Of a stretch of DNA of 19,366 bases, positions 1 through 7,035 are shown one piece after another. Position 1 is the stretch's first letter; the number at the start of each line of letters is the position of its first letter. This DNA is from Faeciplasma gallinarum. Lineage in GTDB: Bacteria > Bacillota > Clostridia > Oscillospirales > Ruminococcaceae. The position numbers were made by a program, and so were the translations under genes. The DNA lies in NCBI GenBank assembly GCA_018711085.1, contig DVIR01000070.1:1-19366 (forward strand), written 5' to 3'. A model generated the notes under the pieces. The model had not been told where the DNA came from, did not search any database, and saw only the letters and a list, made by a program, of their open reading frames with translations.

Positions 1-126
1 AAATACGGCGTTGATGAATACGCCATTAAGTATATGGTAGGGCATAAGATCTCTGATATAACTGAAAAGGTTTATACACAGAGAGAATTTGAATGGCTGA
101 AAGACGAAATAGAAAAAATAAGATAG
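1..126 (+). CDS. Tyrosine recombinase / phage-type integrase, C-terminal end only
   Basis: The window begins inside this gene. The visible 41 codons end in TAG at 124-126. The translated tail contains VGHKISDITEKVY followed by a charged helix ending EIEKIR. This matches the C-terminus of tyrosine recombinases: the GH pair includes the second conserved His of the catalytic box, and the Tyr in EKVYTQ is the expected nucleophile that forms the 3'-phosphotyrosine bond with DNA. These enzymes integrate and excise phages, integrative elements and transposons. The product is complete at its C-terminus; everything upstream is outside the window, so family, length and integrity cannot be judged. XerC/D-type housekeeping recombinases share the motif, but the KYMVGHKISDITEKVYT wording is more typical of mobile-element integrases. 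The next gene, feoA, is about 300 bp away and unrelated, so this may be the edge of an integrated element. Confidence 0.75.
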   Translation, partial: KYGVDEYAIKYMVGHKISDITEKVYTQREFEWLKDEIEKIR

Positions 127-322
127 CTTGTAATTTTTACCTATAACAAAGAAAAAGCCTCCTTGCAGCAGAACACCCATTAAGGCATCCAAAACTACAA
201 AGAGGCTCTCTTTTGTATAGGAATAAGTGTATAGGAGTAATGCAGGAATAATAGATGAATTACCTACATTTCTCGACTTTTTCTCACATCTAACTACTCT
301 TAAAACTGCGTATTTACTGGGG
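127..322. other. AT-rich non-coding stretch between integrase and feo operon
   Basis: No credible gene is seen here. A weak 6-bp inverted repeat (AGCCTC at 156-161, GAGGCT at 202-207) with a 40-base loop is followed by a T-rich run and could be a poor terminator for the integrase. Two 8-bp direct repeats GTATAGGA lie at 215-222 and 229-236. A 12-codon open frame from 255 is probably chance. No tRNA or clear attachment-site core is recognisable. Confidence 0.4.
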
Positions 323-358
323 TTTAATAGTGGTTAAATCAAGGTAAGTTTCTATAAT
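323..358 (+). promoter_or_regulatory. Candidate feo operon promoter with weak -35
   Basis: A perfect -10 TATAAT lies at 353-358, about 75 bases before the feoA start. The -35 region (around 330-336, GTGGTTA) is a poor match, as expected for a regulated promoter. An imperfect inverted repeat, TTTAA at 323-327 and TTAAA at 334-338, overlaps the -35 region and could be an operator for an iron-responsive regulator. I cannot identify the regulator, and no canonical Fur box is obvious. Confidence 0.4.
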
Positions 359-369
359 AGTATTGGCTT

Positions 370-394
370 AACCGGTGCACAGACTGCGCCGGTT
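370..394 (+). promoter_or_regulatory. Stem-loop in the feoA 5' leader
   Basis: AACCGGTGCA (370-379) pairs with TGCGCCGGTT (385-394) through ten base pairs, one of them G·T, around the 5-base loop CAGAC. It starts about five bases after the expected transcription start. A second small hairpin, CGGT (408-411) with ACCG (416-419), abuts the feoA Shine-Dalgarno sequence GGGGAG at 419-424. No T run follows the large hairpin, so it is more likely an mRNA-stability or translational element than a terminator. The function is inferred only. Confidence 0.45.
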
Positions 395-433
395 TGCTAT
401 GATAACACGGTTTTCACCGGGGAGTGTGGATAT

Positions 434-652
434 ATGACTTTAAAAGATGTAAAGGTAGGACACAGCGCAACCGTTGTAAAGCTTAACGGCGAGGGTGCGC
501 TCAGAAGAAGAATAATGGACATGGGCATAACAAAGGGCGTGAAGATAACCGTCAGAAAGGTTGCTCCTTTGGGCGACCCGCTTGAGCTGACGGTGAGAGG
601 ATACGAGCTGTCTTTAAGAAAAGCCGACGCTGAGCTTATTGAAGTTGAATAA
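434..652 (+). CDS. feoA: FeoA family ferrous iron transport accessory protein
   Basis: A 72-residue protein, the usual size for a free-standing FeoA. It has the SH3-like FeoA fold signature: an N-terminal MTLKDVKVG strand, then LRRRIMDMGITKGVKITV, where the R..MDMG.T.G motif is the family hallmark, and a C-terminal GYELSLRKADAELIEV. FeoA is a small cytoplasmic protein thought to bind the N-terminal G domain of FeoB and support Fe(II) uptake. GGGGAG sits 9 bases before the ATG. feoB begins 20 bases downstream on the same strand, so the two are almost certainly co-transcribed. No anomaly is seen. Confidence 0.95.
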   Translation: MTLKDVKVGHSATVVKLNGEGALRRRIMDMGITKGVKITVRKVAPLGDPLELTVRGYELSLRKADAELIEVE

Positions 653-672
653 GTTTCGGAGGTGTATGCGGC

Positions 673-3081
673 ATGGACATTAAAATTGCGCTTGCGGGCA
701 ACCCGAACTGCGGCAAAACCACAATATTTAACGCCCTGACAGGCTCAAATCAGTTTGTGGGAAACTGGCCCGGCGTCACGGTGGAGAAAAAAGAGGGAAA
801 GCTTAAAGGTCATGACGGGATAACCGTCACCGACCTGCCCGGAATATATTCTCTGTCACCCTATACGCCGGAGGAGATAGTTGCAAGAAAGTACCTCGTA
901 GACGAGCGTCCCGATGCGATACTCGACATAATAGACGGAACGAATCTCGAGAGAAATCTATACCTCACCACTCAGCTTGTGGAGATAGGTATACCCGTGG
1001 TGATGGCGATAAACATGATGGACGTCGTGGAGAAAAACGGCGACAAGATAGACACCGCCGCCCTGTCAAAGGCGTTCGGATGCCGAGTCATAACCGTCTC
1101 CGCAATAAAGGAGCAAAACCTTGTAGACGCCGTTTTGCTCGCTGCAGAGGCTGCAAAGGAAAAGGCTCCCGCGCCGGTTCACAGATTTTCCGGAGTGGTG
1201 GAGCATGCCCTTGCGCACATAGAGGAGGCGACGGTTCACGGGCTTCCGCTTGAAAAGCAAAGATGGTACTCGGTAAAGCTGTTTGAGCGCGACCAAAAGG
1301 TAATAGAGGACCTCAAAATATCCAAAGAGCAGCTGTCGCACATCGAAGACGACATAGCGGCTGCGGAAAAGGAGCTTGGGGACGACTCGGAAAGCATCAT
1401 AATCAACGAAAGATACAACTACATAGAATCGGTCATCAAGGACTGTTACACCCGCAAGAACAACGGTCTGACCACGTCGGACAAGATAGATAAAATAGTC
1501 ACTAACCGCTGGCTTGCTCTGCCGATTTTTGCGGTGATAATGTTTTTGGTGTACTTTATTTCGGTGAGCACGGTCGGCTCATGGGCTACCGACTGGGCAA
1601 ACGACGGCTTGTTCGGCGAAGGATGGCACCTGTTCGGAATAGGCTCGGCGGAATATAACGAAGAGATAACCGAGTACGCGAAAGAAAACATCTGGACAGA
1701 TGAGCTTGACACCGTCTTGGGTGCGGCAAGCGCATCCTCACAGGCGGGCGCTGACGACATGATAGCCGCCATTGAAGAGGGCGACTACGGCGCGTTCGAG
1801 GACGCATACAACTCCTACGGCGAGGCGCTGACCAAAAACGGCTTTGACGTCAGCTCGATAGTCGAGCCGGCGCTTGAAGGCGCACCGGACAGCTCAGACT
1901 ACGGCATATGGGTTCCCGGAGTTCCGGCGCTTTTGACAAACCTGCTTGAAAAAATCAACTGTGCGGACTGGATAATAAGCCTTGTCGTCGATGGAATTGT
2001 CGGCGGCGTGGGCGCTGTTTTGGGATTTGTGCCGCAGATGTTTGTTCTGTTCTTGTTCCTTGCGTTTTTGGAGGCATGCGGATACATGTCGAGAATAGCG
2101 TTTTTGATGGACAAGTTCTTCCGCAAGTTCGGATTGTCCGGAAAGTCGTTCATACCCATACTCATAGGCGCCGGCTGCGGCGTTCCGGGAATAATGGCGT
2201 CGAGAACGATAGAAAACGAAAGCGACAGAAGAATGACCATAACCACGACCACCTTTATCCCCTGCGGAGCAAAGCTGCCGGTAATAGCGCTCATCGCTTC
2301 GACGATGTTCGGCGGCGCGTGGTGGGTTGCGCCGAGCGCGTACTTTGTCGGAATCGCGGCTATTATAATCTCGGGAATAATGCTCAAAAAGACAAAGCTG
2401 TTCGCGGGAAAGCCCTCTCCGTTTGTAATGGAGCTTCCCGCATATCACATGCCGACCTTTAAAAACCTGATGCATGCGATGTGGGAGCGCGGCAGCTCGT
2501 ACATAAAGAAGGCGGGAACGATAATTTTGCTCGCCTCCATAGCTGTATGGCTGTTCTCGCACATTGGCTTTGTCGGCGGACAGTTTAAGCTTGACGTAAA
2601 CATGGCGCTTGAGGTGAGCATACTCGGAACTATCGGCTCTGCGGTCGCATGGATATTTGCGCCGCTCGGATTCGGCTCCGCAAAGGCTTCCGTTGCAACG
2701 CTGATGGGCATACTTGCAAAGGAAGAGATAGTAGGAGTGTTCGGAGTGCTCGACTTTGAGGGCATGACACAGCTTGCGGCGTACAGCTTTCTCATGTTCA
2801 ATCTCCTTTGCGCACCGTGCGTTGCCGCAATCGGCGCGATAAGGCGTGAGATGAACAGCGCAAAGTGGACGCTCTTTGCAATAAGCTATCAATGTATATT
2901 TGCGTACTGCGTGGCGCTTATGATATACCAGTTCGGCATGATGTCGATGGGCAGAGGAAACCTCATAGGCATTATCGCGGCGTTCTGCGTGGCGGCGCTC
3001 ATGCTGTACATGCTTTTAAGAAAGCCGTACGCCCAAAGAGCCGAGAAAAAAGCCAAAGCCGCAGAAAGCAAGGGACAATAA
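673..3081 (+). CDS. feoB: FeoB ferrous iron transporter (GTPase-permease)
   Basis: An 802-residue inner-membrane Fe(II) transporter. The N-terminal G domain shows G1 GNPNCGKTT (residues 9-17), the switch region NWPGVTVEKKEG, G3 DLPG (54-57), G4 NMMD (114-117) and a G5-like VSAIK. A helical regulatory domain follows to about residue 275. The membrane part starts near residue 280 and contains both Gate motifs: GCGVPGIMASRT (from 501) with FIPCGAKLPV, and the later LLCAPCVAAIGAIRREM. Between the first membrane segment and the next, about residues 305-415 form a long acidic, Ala/Glu/Asp-rich soluble insertion, probably extracytoplasmic, that makes the protein longer than the E. coli type. The start is fixed by GGAGGT at 658-663, 9 bases upstream. 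It follows feoA and is followed after 3 bases by its Cys-rich partner, which defines the operon. Confidence 0.97.
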   Translation: MDIKIALAGNPNCGKTTIFNALTGSNQFVGNWPGVTVEKKEGKLKGHDGITVTDLPGIYSLSPYTPEEIVARKYLVDERPDAILDIIDGTNLERNLYLTTQLVEIGIPVVMAINMMDVVEKNGDKIDTAALSKAFGCRVITVSAIKEQNLVDAVLLAAEAAKEKAPAPVHRFSGVVEHALAHIEEATVHGLPLEKQRWYSVKLFERDQKVIEDLKISKEQLSHIEDDIAAAEKELGDDSESIIINERYNYIESVIKDCYTRKNNGLTTSDKIDKIVTNRWLALPIFAVIMFLVYFISVSTVGSWATDWANDGLFGEGWHLFGIGSAEYNEEITEYAKENIWTDELDTVLGAASASSQAGADDMIAAIEEGDYGAFEDAYNSYGEALTKNGFDVSSIVEPALEGAPDSSDYGIWVPGVPALLTNLLEKINCADWIISLVVDGIVGGVGAVLGFVPQMFVLFLFLAFLEACGYMSRIAFLMDKFFRKFGLSGKSFIPILIGAGCGVPGIMASRTIENESDRRMTITTTTFIPCGAKLPVIALIASTMFGGAWWVAPSAYFVGIAAIIISGIMLKKTKLFAGKPSPFVMELPAYHMPTFKNLMHAMWERGSSYIKKAGTIILLASIAVWLFSHIGFVGGQFKLDVNMALEVSILGTIGSAVAWIFAPLGFGSAKASVATLMGILAKEEIVGVFGVLDFEGMTQLAAYSFLMFNLLCAPCVAAIGAIRREMNSAKWTLFAISYQCIFAYCVALMIYQFGMMSMGRGNLIGIIAAFCVAALMLYMLLRKPYAQRAEKKAKAAESKGQ

Positions 3082-3084
3082 AAG

Positions 3085-3330
3085 ATGAAGTTTACCGATT
3101 GGCTTGCGCAGTTTTTGCCGAGCATAGCGGTGCTTGCAGTCGTGGCGGCGGTTGTGTTTATAGCCGTGCGCTCGATTGTCAGGGACAAAAAGTCGGGCGG
3201 CGCGGGATGCTCCGGATGCGCAGGATGCAGCATGTGCGGCGTGTGCCATGCGCAAGGTAAAGGCAGCGCATGCAGCGCCGAAAGCGGCGGCGCCGACCCG
3301 GGCAGCAAAAGCGACGGCAGCTGCGTATAA
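3085..3330 (+). CDS. FeoB-associated Cys-rich membrane protein
   Basis: An 81-residue protein starting 3 bases after the feoB stop. It has one N-terminal membrane segment (about residues 11-30, LPSIAVLAVVAAVVFIAV), a short basic linker, then a cysteine cluster (GCSGCAGCSMCGVC, with a further Cys downstream) and a Ser/Gly-rich tail ending in Cys. This matches the small FeoB-associated Cys-rich membrane proteins common after feoB in Firmicutes, which take a role like FeoC. The cysteines could bind Fe(II) or an Fe-S cluster; this is inference. It would sit in the membrane beside FeoB with the Cys cluster probably on the cytoplasmic side. The near-zero gap implies translational coupling to feoB. 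Confidence 0.88.
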   Translation: MKFTDWLAQFLPSIAVLAVVAAVVFIAVRSIVRDKKSGGAGCSGCAGCSMCGVCHAQGKGSACSAESGGADPGSKSDGSCV

Positions 3331-3340
3331 ACAATAAAAC

Positions 3341-3380
3341 AAAAGCGGCGTGCAGGGCTTTGCTTTGCACGCTGTTTTTA
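3341..3380 (+). terminator. Rho-independent terminator of the feo operon
   Basis: GCGTGCA (3348-3354) pairs with TGCACGC (3366-3372) around an 11-base loop. The stem can be extended outward by wobble pairs and A/T pairs, and TTTTT follows at 3375-3379. It lies just after the stop of the Cys-rich protein. Confidence 0.8.
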
Positions 3381-3444
3381 TGCTTGTATGAATATGCCCG
3401 CTTTGTTTATGCGGGGCGTCAGATGCCTGTGCCGCAAATAAAAC

Positions 3445-3483
3445 AACACCCGCTGCCTTAAAGATGACAGCGGGTGTTTTTTT
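3445..3483. terminator. Bidirectional terminator between the feo operon and pduL
   Basis: AACACCCGCTG (3445-3455) pairs perfectly with CAGCGGGTGTT (3468-3478) around a 12-base loop. On the plus strand a run of T follows through 3483. On the minus strand the base of the stem is followed by GTTTTATTT. It ends pduL on the minus strand and backs up the feo terminator on the plus strand. Confidence 0.85.
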
Positions 3484-3497
3484 ATGTACTATGCGGA

Positions 3498-4073
3498 TCA
3501 GTCTGCTTTTACTATCTCTCCGTAAAGCTCTTTTCCTGCGCCGACGGCGTTGGACTCGTCGGTATCTATATGCATTGCCGCAGAATAGTTGGGGCTTACT
3601 CTGCAAACAGTGTCGCCTAAGATTGCCTTTCTCTCAGGCGTGTTGAGCTTAACCCAAACTATGTCCTTGTCCTTTACGCCAAGCTCCTCAGCGTCTGCGG
3701 GGGTGAGATGGATATGCCTTTTTGCGATTATGACGCCCTGTGATATCTCTATCTCGCCGCAGGGACCTACTATCTTGCAGGGTGCGCTGCCATCAAGATC
3801 TCCCGACTCTCTTATGGGTGCGCTTATTCCTATGGATCTTGCGTCGGTTGCGGAAAGCTCCACCTGAGTTTCCTTTCTGCAAGGGCCGAGTATGGACACG
3901 TTGGCAAGCTCCTTCTTAGGACCTACTACGGTAACTCTTTCCTCGCATGCAAACTGTCCCGGCTGAGACAGATCCTTTTTCTTTGTGAGCTTTGCGCCCT
4001 TTCCGAAAAGGATTTCAAGGTCCTTTTCGGTTACATGGACATGGCGCGCGGATGTTTCAACTATAAATTTCAT
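3498..4073 (-). CDS. pduL: PduL-type phosphate acyltransferase (phosphotransacylase)
   Basis: A 191-residue protein with the two-domain PduL signature. Near the N-terminus are SARHVHVTEKDLEILFG and KKKDLSQPGQFACEE; in the middle are GPCRKETQVELSATDAR and PIRESGDL; the second half has GVIIAKRHIHLTPADAEELGV and the terminal MHIDTDESNA. The paired HVH and HIH motifs supply zinc ligands. The enzyme interconverts acyl-CoA plus phosphate with acyl-phosphate plus CoA, using propionyl- or acetyl-CoA. I chose the ATG at 4073 because the minus strand has GGAGGA 7 bases upstream; an in-frame ATG at 4136 lacks such a site and would add 21 residues foreign to the family. No microcompartment-targeting extension or shell gene is seen, so it probably acts in the cytosol, possibly in place of Pta. 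It has its own promoter and terminator. Confidence 0.93.
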   Translation of the reverse strand: MKFIVETSARHVHVTEKDLEILFGKGAKLTKKKDLSQPGQFACEERVTVVGPKKELANVSILGPCRKETQVELSATDARSIGISAPIRESGDLDGSAPCKIVGPCGEIEISQGVIIAKRHIHLTPADAEELGVKDKDIVWVKLNTPERKAILGDTVCRVSPNYSAAMHIDTDESNAVGAGKELYGEIVKAD

Positions 4074-4114
4074 TGTCTTTTCCTCCGACATATAAAGATA
4101 ATTACACCGAAATA

Positions 4115-4143
4115 AGTTTACTACTCTTTTTTTCAAAGGTCAA
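4115..4143 (-). promoter_or_regulatory. pduL promoter
   Basis: On the minus strand TTGACC (plus 4138-4143) and TAAACT (plus 4115-4120) are separated by 17 bases. The distance to the pduL ATG is about 40 bases. The promoter abuts the yfhO stop codon, suggesting pduL can be expressed independently of the upstream operon, though read-through is possible because no terminator is seen between them. Confidence 0.65.
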
Positions 4144-4146
4144 GGG

Positions 4147-6966
4147 TCACTTTGTCTTTGCAAGTATCTTTTTAAATATTGCGCCGTTTTTATACTCGAT
4201 GATGAACACTATCACTATGAGCGAAACGCCGACTGCGGAAACTATTATTCCGAGCGTGAGGTAGTCGGGCCAGAACTTCATCGTTACGGTGTGCTCGCCC
4301 TCCGACACCGGTATTGCTATAAGTGAATCCAAAACCTTAACGGGCTCTGTCTCGACGCCGTCAACGGTTATGGTCCATCCCGGCTCATAGGGAATGGTGG
4401 TGAAAAGCACCTGATCGGCCTTTGCAGTAACCGTTCCGCTTAAATATGTGTCGGTGTGCTCTTCAATCTGCCACTCGCCCTGGCGGAGCGTGTCGATCGC
4501 CTTTGAAAACTCCTCCATGTTGAGCTGATAGATCAGCACGTCGCTGAATATCGCCTCGCCGTTTGCTAAGGTCATCCTCAGCTTCAGCTGCTCGCCCGGC
4601 TCATAAGTTCCGAGGTCAAGTATGCTGTAATAGTCGCCCGTGAAGAAGTAGTCAACAAACGCATAGTTGTCTATGTCCCACGACTCGGCCTTGAGCCACA
4701 TGTTGCACTGCCTTTGATATATTGTCGGGAAGAACACATATACCGGATCGGACGTTTCAACCGTGAAGGTAAACTCGACGTAGCTGTCCCTATCAGACAC
4801 AGTGGTGGTGTACATTATGTGGTCGCCGGTAGTGGCTGTAGTGCAGTTTACGGTGTCTGCGTAGTATCCGTAGTTTCTGTCAAACACCTTGACCGAGCCG
4901 TCGCCCAAAAGCGCCTGCAAAAGCATCTCCTGATTCTGCATCGGGTCGTTTGAGTCGAGCGCGGCATCGAGTATGTCTGTGCTCGCCATGTATCCTATCG
5001 AGAGCGCATACGGGTTTTCATACACCGATATATCCGTTCCGGTGTCCTCTTCCGAGAGAACCTGCGCATAGCCCTCGTAGGGCAGCTTGAGCCAGTTTTG
5101 ATAGTTTTGGCGGTTTATCTCCTTTGGGTCAACCGAGGGCGATATTTCGTCCGGCTTATACATCAGATACTTTATGCCCAGGAGCGAATCGCTCAGCACC
5201 GTAGCGCCGGTATATTTTGTGTAGTGGCCCTGCATGCCGAATCCGAGCGATTTTATGAACTGCAAAACGGGTGTGTTCATTGTGGAGCTGGAGTGGGATA
5301 TGCCTTTAAAGCCCATGCCCATAGGGTCGTTTACCGTTCTGTGGAACGTCTTTTCCATTCTGTACAGGCCGTCGTCCGCCTCTTCAACCATGTCCACGAC
5401 GTGTCTGCCGTCTATGAAGTAGTCCTGATAGGAAGAATACTTGCTGTACACGACGTCGCAGTCGATAGACCACACTGTGTACATGGAGTTTTCAAATATC
5501 TCAAGGCAGACAAACACTGCAACCAGCACCTTCATGGTCTTGCTGCGATACTTCTTGTACAGGAATATGAGGAACGCAAACACAACTATGCAGAGTATGC
5601 TGAACCACACCGTCTCCCAAAGGTAAAACTCCGCATGCTCCTGCGAGTTCAAAACAGCAAGCACTGCTATCCACACGGCGGCGGTGCCGCATATCTGCTT
5701 ATAGGACACGCCGTCCATGTTCTCAAACGCGCGGTACGCCATTATGAGCATGATAAAGCAGAACGTGAAGGAGTATCTGTAGGGGAGCCAGTTGGGCACC
5801 TGGAATCCGTGCCACGCTATATCTATCGTGGACAGGTACATGCTGCCGAATATCACGAACATCAAGGCTCCGAGCGACACCTTTTCCTTGACTTTTATCC
5901 TTGTGTTCATGAAGAACAGCGGGATAAGCATTATAATTATCGTGCCGCAGGCTATTATGGGCAGCCCCTCGGGGCGAACCGTGTCATAGCTGTTGGGGAA
6001 CAGTTTTGTGAGAAAATCAAATATGCTGAACTGGTTTTCTGGGGTGAAATCGGGGCTTGAAAAACTCAGCTTTCCCAAACTCAGCGAGCAGTACACCGGT
6101 ATCAGCACCACCGCAGCGGTTAGCACCGATATTACCGCGGACGCCGCAAATTTAAGTCCCGCCTTGACAAAGTGCGGAGCTATGGCGTGTCCGGGTCTTG
6201 AGAATATATAGTACACAAAGTAGATGGCGCTGAAAAAGCCTATCATGTATCCGATGTAGAAGTTGGATATGAACATGATGGACAGCGAAAGTATCAGCTT
6301 CAGCATCTTGCCGTTGTCCACAAGCTCTTCTATGCCCAAAACTATTATCGGCAGCCATATCATGCCGTCTATCCACATCGGATTCATGAGCTGAACCACG
6401 ATGTAGGTCATAAGCGCATAGCTGACCGAGAATATGAGCTGCATGTAGTTTGATGCGCCCTTGCTCTTTCTGAGGTAGTATGCAAACGCCAGCGCACAGC
6501 AGCCTATCTTTACAAGCTGCATTATCTCGAGCGCGCCGCACATCATCGTCCTCGGCAGCAGCAGGACTATCCACAAAAACGGGCTTGCAAGATAGTAGCC
6601 GAAGATTCCGAGCGTCTCGCCGCTCAGGTTCCTTGACCAGCTGTATATAAGAGAGTGGTCTCCGAATATGGCGTCCTTCATCATCTCGTAGTAGGACACG
6701 TACTGTCCGTTTAAGTCCAAAACCAAAACAGACAAGTCTCCGTACGGGTGAACTCCGAAGCAGGAGTACACAAGATACATTATCGCCACCGGCAGGAAGA
6801 ATATTAAAAGTCCCCATCTGTGCTTATAGCACCATCTTCCCACGGGGTTGTCACGTATTGCCCTCATGAAACCGGCAAAGCGTCCTGCTTTTTGGCTGCC
6901 TTGCTCATTTTTTGCCGACGGCTGTGCGTTCTGCGCGCATCCGTCGCCTGTTTGCGTCTGCGACAC
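4147..6966 (-). CDS. yfhO: YfhO family multi-pass membrane protein (GT-C-like glycosyltransferase)
   Basis: A 939-residue protein starting at GTG (6964-6966) with AGGAGG 7 bases upstream. After a hydrophilic, Gln-rich N-terminus of about 45 residues there are many membrane segments through about residue 490. The first is WGLLIFFLPVAIMYLVYSCF, followed by the family motif DLNGQYVSYYEMM in the first external loop. A large extracytoplasmic domain follows, with one closing membrane segment near the C-terminus (LGIIVSAVGVSLIVIVFIIEY). This is the YfhO architecture. In Bacillus subtilis YfhO works with the GT2 enzyme CsbB to glycosylate lipoteichoic acid outside the membrane, using an undecaprenyl-phosphate sugar. 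Here a CsbB-like gene lies 69 bases upstream on the same strand, which supports the same pairing. The acceptor polymer is unknown. Confidence 0.88.
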   Translation of the reverse strand: MSQTQTGDGCAQNAQPSAKNEQGSQKAGRFAGFMRAIRDNPVGRWCYKHRWGLLIFFLPVAIMYLVYSCFGVHPYGDLSVLVLDLNGQYVSYYEMMKDAIFGDHSLIYSWSRNLSGETLGIFGYYLASPFLWIVLLLPRTMMCGALEIMQLVKIGCCALAFAYYLRKSKGASNYMQLIFSVSYALMTYIVVQLMNPMWIDGMIWLPIIVLGIEELVDNGKMLKLILSLSIMFISNFYIGYMIGFFSAIYFVYYIFSRPGHAIAPHFVKAGLKFAASAVISVLTAAVVLIPVYCSLSLGKLSFSSPDFTPENQFSIFDFLTKLFPNSYDTVRPEGLPIIACGTIIIMLIPLFFMNTRIKVKEKVSLGALMFVIFGSMYLSTIDIAWHGFQVPNWLPYRYSFTFCFIMLIMAYRAFENMDGVSYKQICGTAAVWIAVLAVLNSQEHAEFYLWETVWFSILCIVVFAFLIFLYKKYRSKTMKVLVAVFVCLEIFENSMYTVWSIDCDVVYSKYSSYQDYFIDGRHVVDMVEEADDGLYRMEKTFHRTVNDPMGMGFKGISHSSSTMNTPVLQFIKSLGFGMQGHYTKYTGATVLSDSLLGIKYLMYKPDEISPSVDPKEINRQNYQNWLKLPYEGYAQVLSEEDTGTDISVYENPYALSIGYMASTDILDAALDSNDPMQNQEMLLQALLGDGSVKVFDRNYGYYADTVNCTTATTGDHIMYTTTVSDRDSYVEFTFTVETSDPVYVFFPTIYQRQCNMWLKAESWDIDNYAFVDYFFTGDYYSILDLGTYEPGEQLKLRMTLANGEAIFSDVLIYQLNMEEFSKAIDTLRQGEWQIEEHTDTYLSGTVTAKADQVLFTTIPYEPGWTITVDGVETEPVKVLDSLIAIPVSEGEHTVTMKFWPDYLTLGIIVSAVGVSLIVIVFIIEYKNGAIFKKILAKTK

Positions 6967-7035
6967 TTGCTTTCCTCCTTGCTTTATAAGCCTTTAAATG
7001 TGTTTTACTTGTATGTTATATGCTGCGTATGCGCA

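Noticed and set aside
255..293. 12-codon open frame with AGGA upstream, between the integrase and feoA
   Set aside because: It is too short, with no recognisable peptide and nothing else to support expression.
359..433. Metal-sensing (NiCo/Fe-type) riboswitch upstream of feoA
   Set aside because: The leader is only about 70 bases and shows one simple hairpin; the four-way junction and conserved core of that class are not seen.
1894..2892. Long open frame on the minus strand inside feoB (332 codons)
   Set aside because: It lies wholly antisense to a certain gene, its product is low-complexity and rich in Arg, His and Tyr, and it has no ribosome binding site or family resemblance. It reflects the codon bias of feoB.
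4074..4136. N-terminal extension of PduL from an upstream ATG, which might be a microcompartment-targeting peptide
   Set aside because: The 21 extra residues have no good ribosome binding site and overlap the promoter, while the ATG at 4073 has GGAGGA at ideal spacing.
5098..6060. Long open frame on the plus strand inside yfhO (320 codons)
   Set aside because: It is antisense to the YfhO coding region, rich in His, Arg and Val without domain motifs, and has no upstream promoter. It is treated as a shadow frame.
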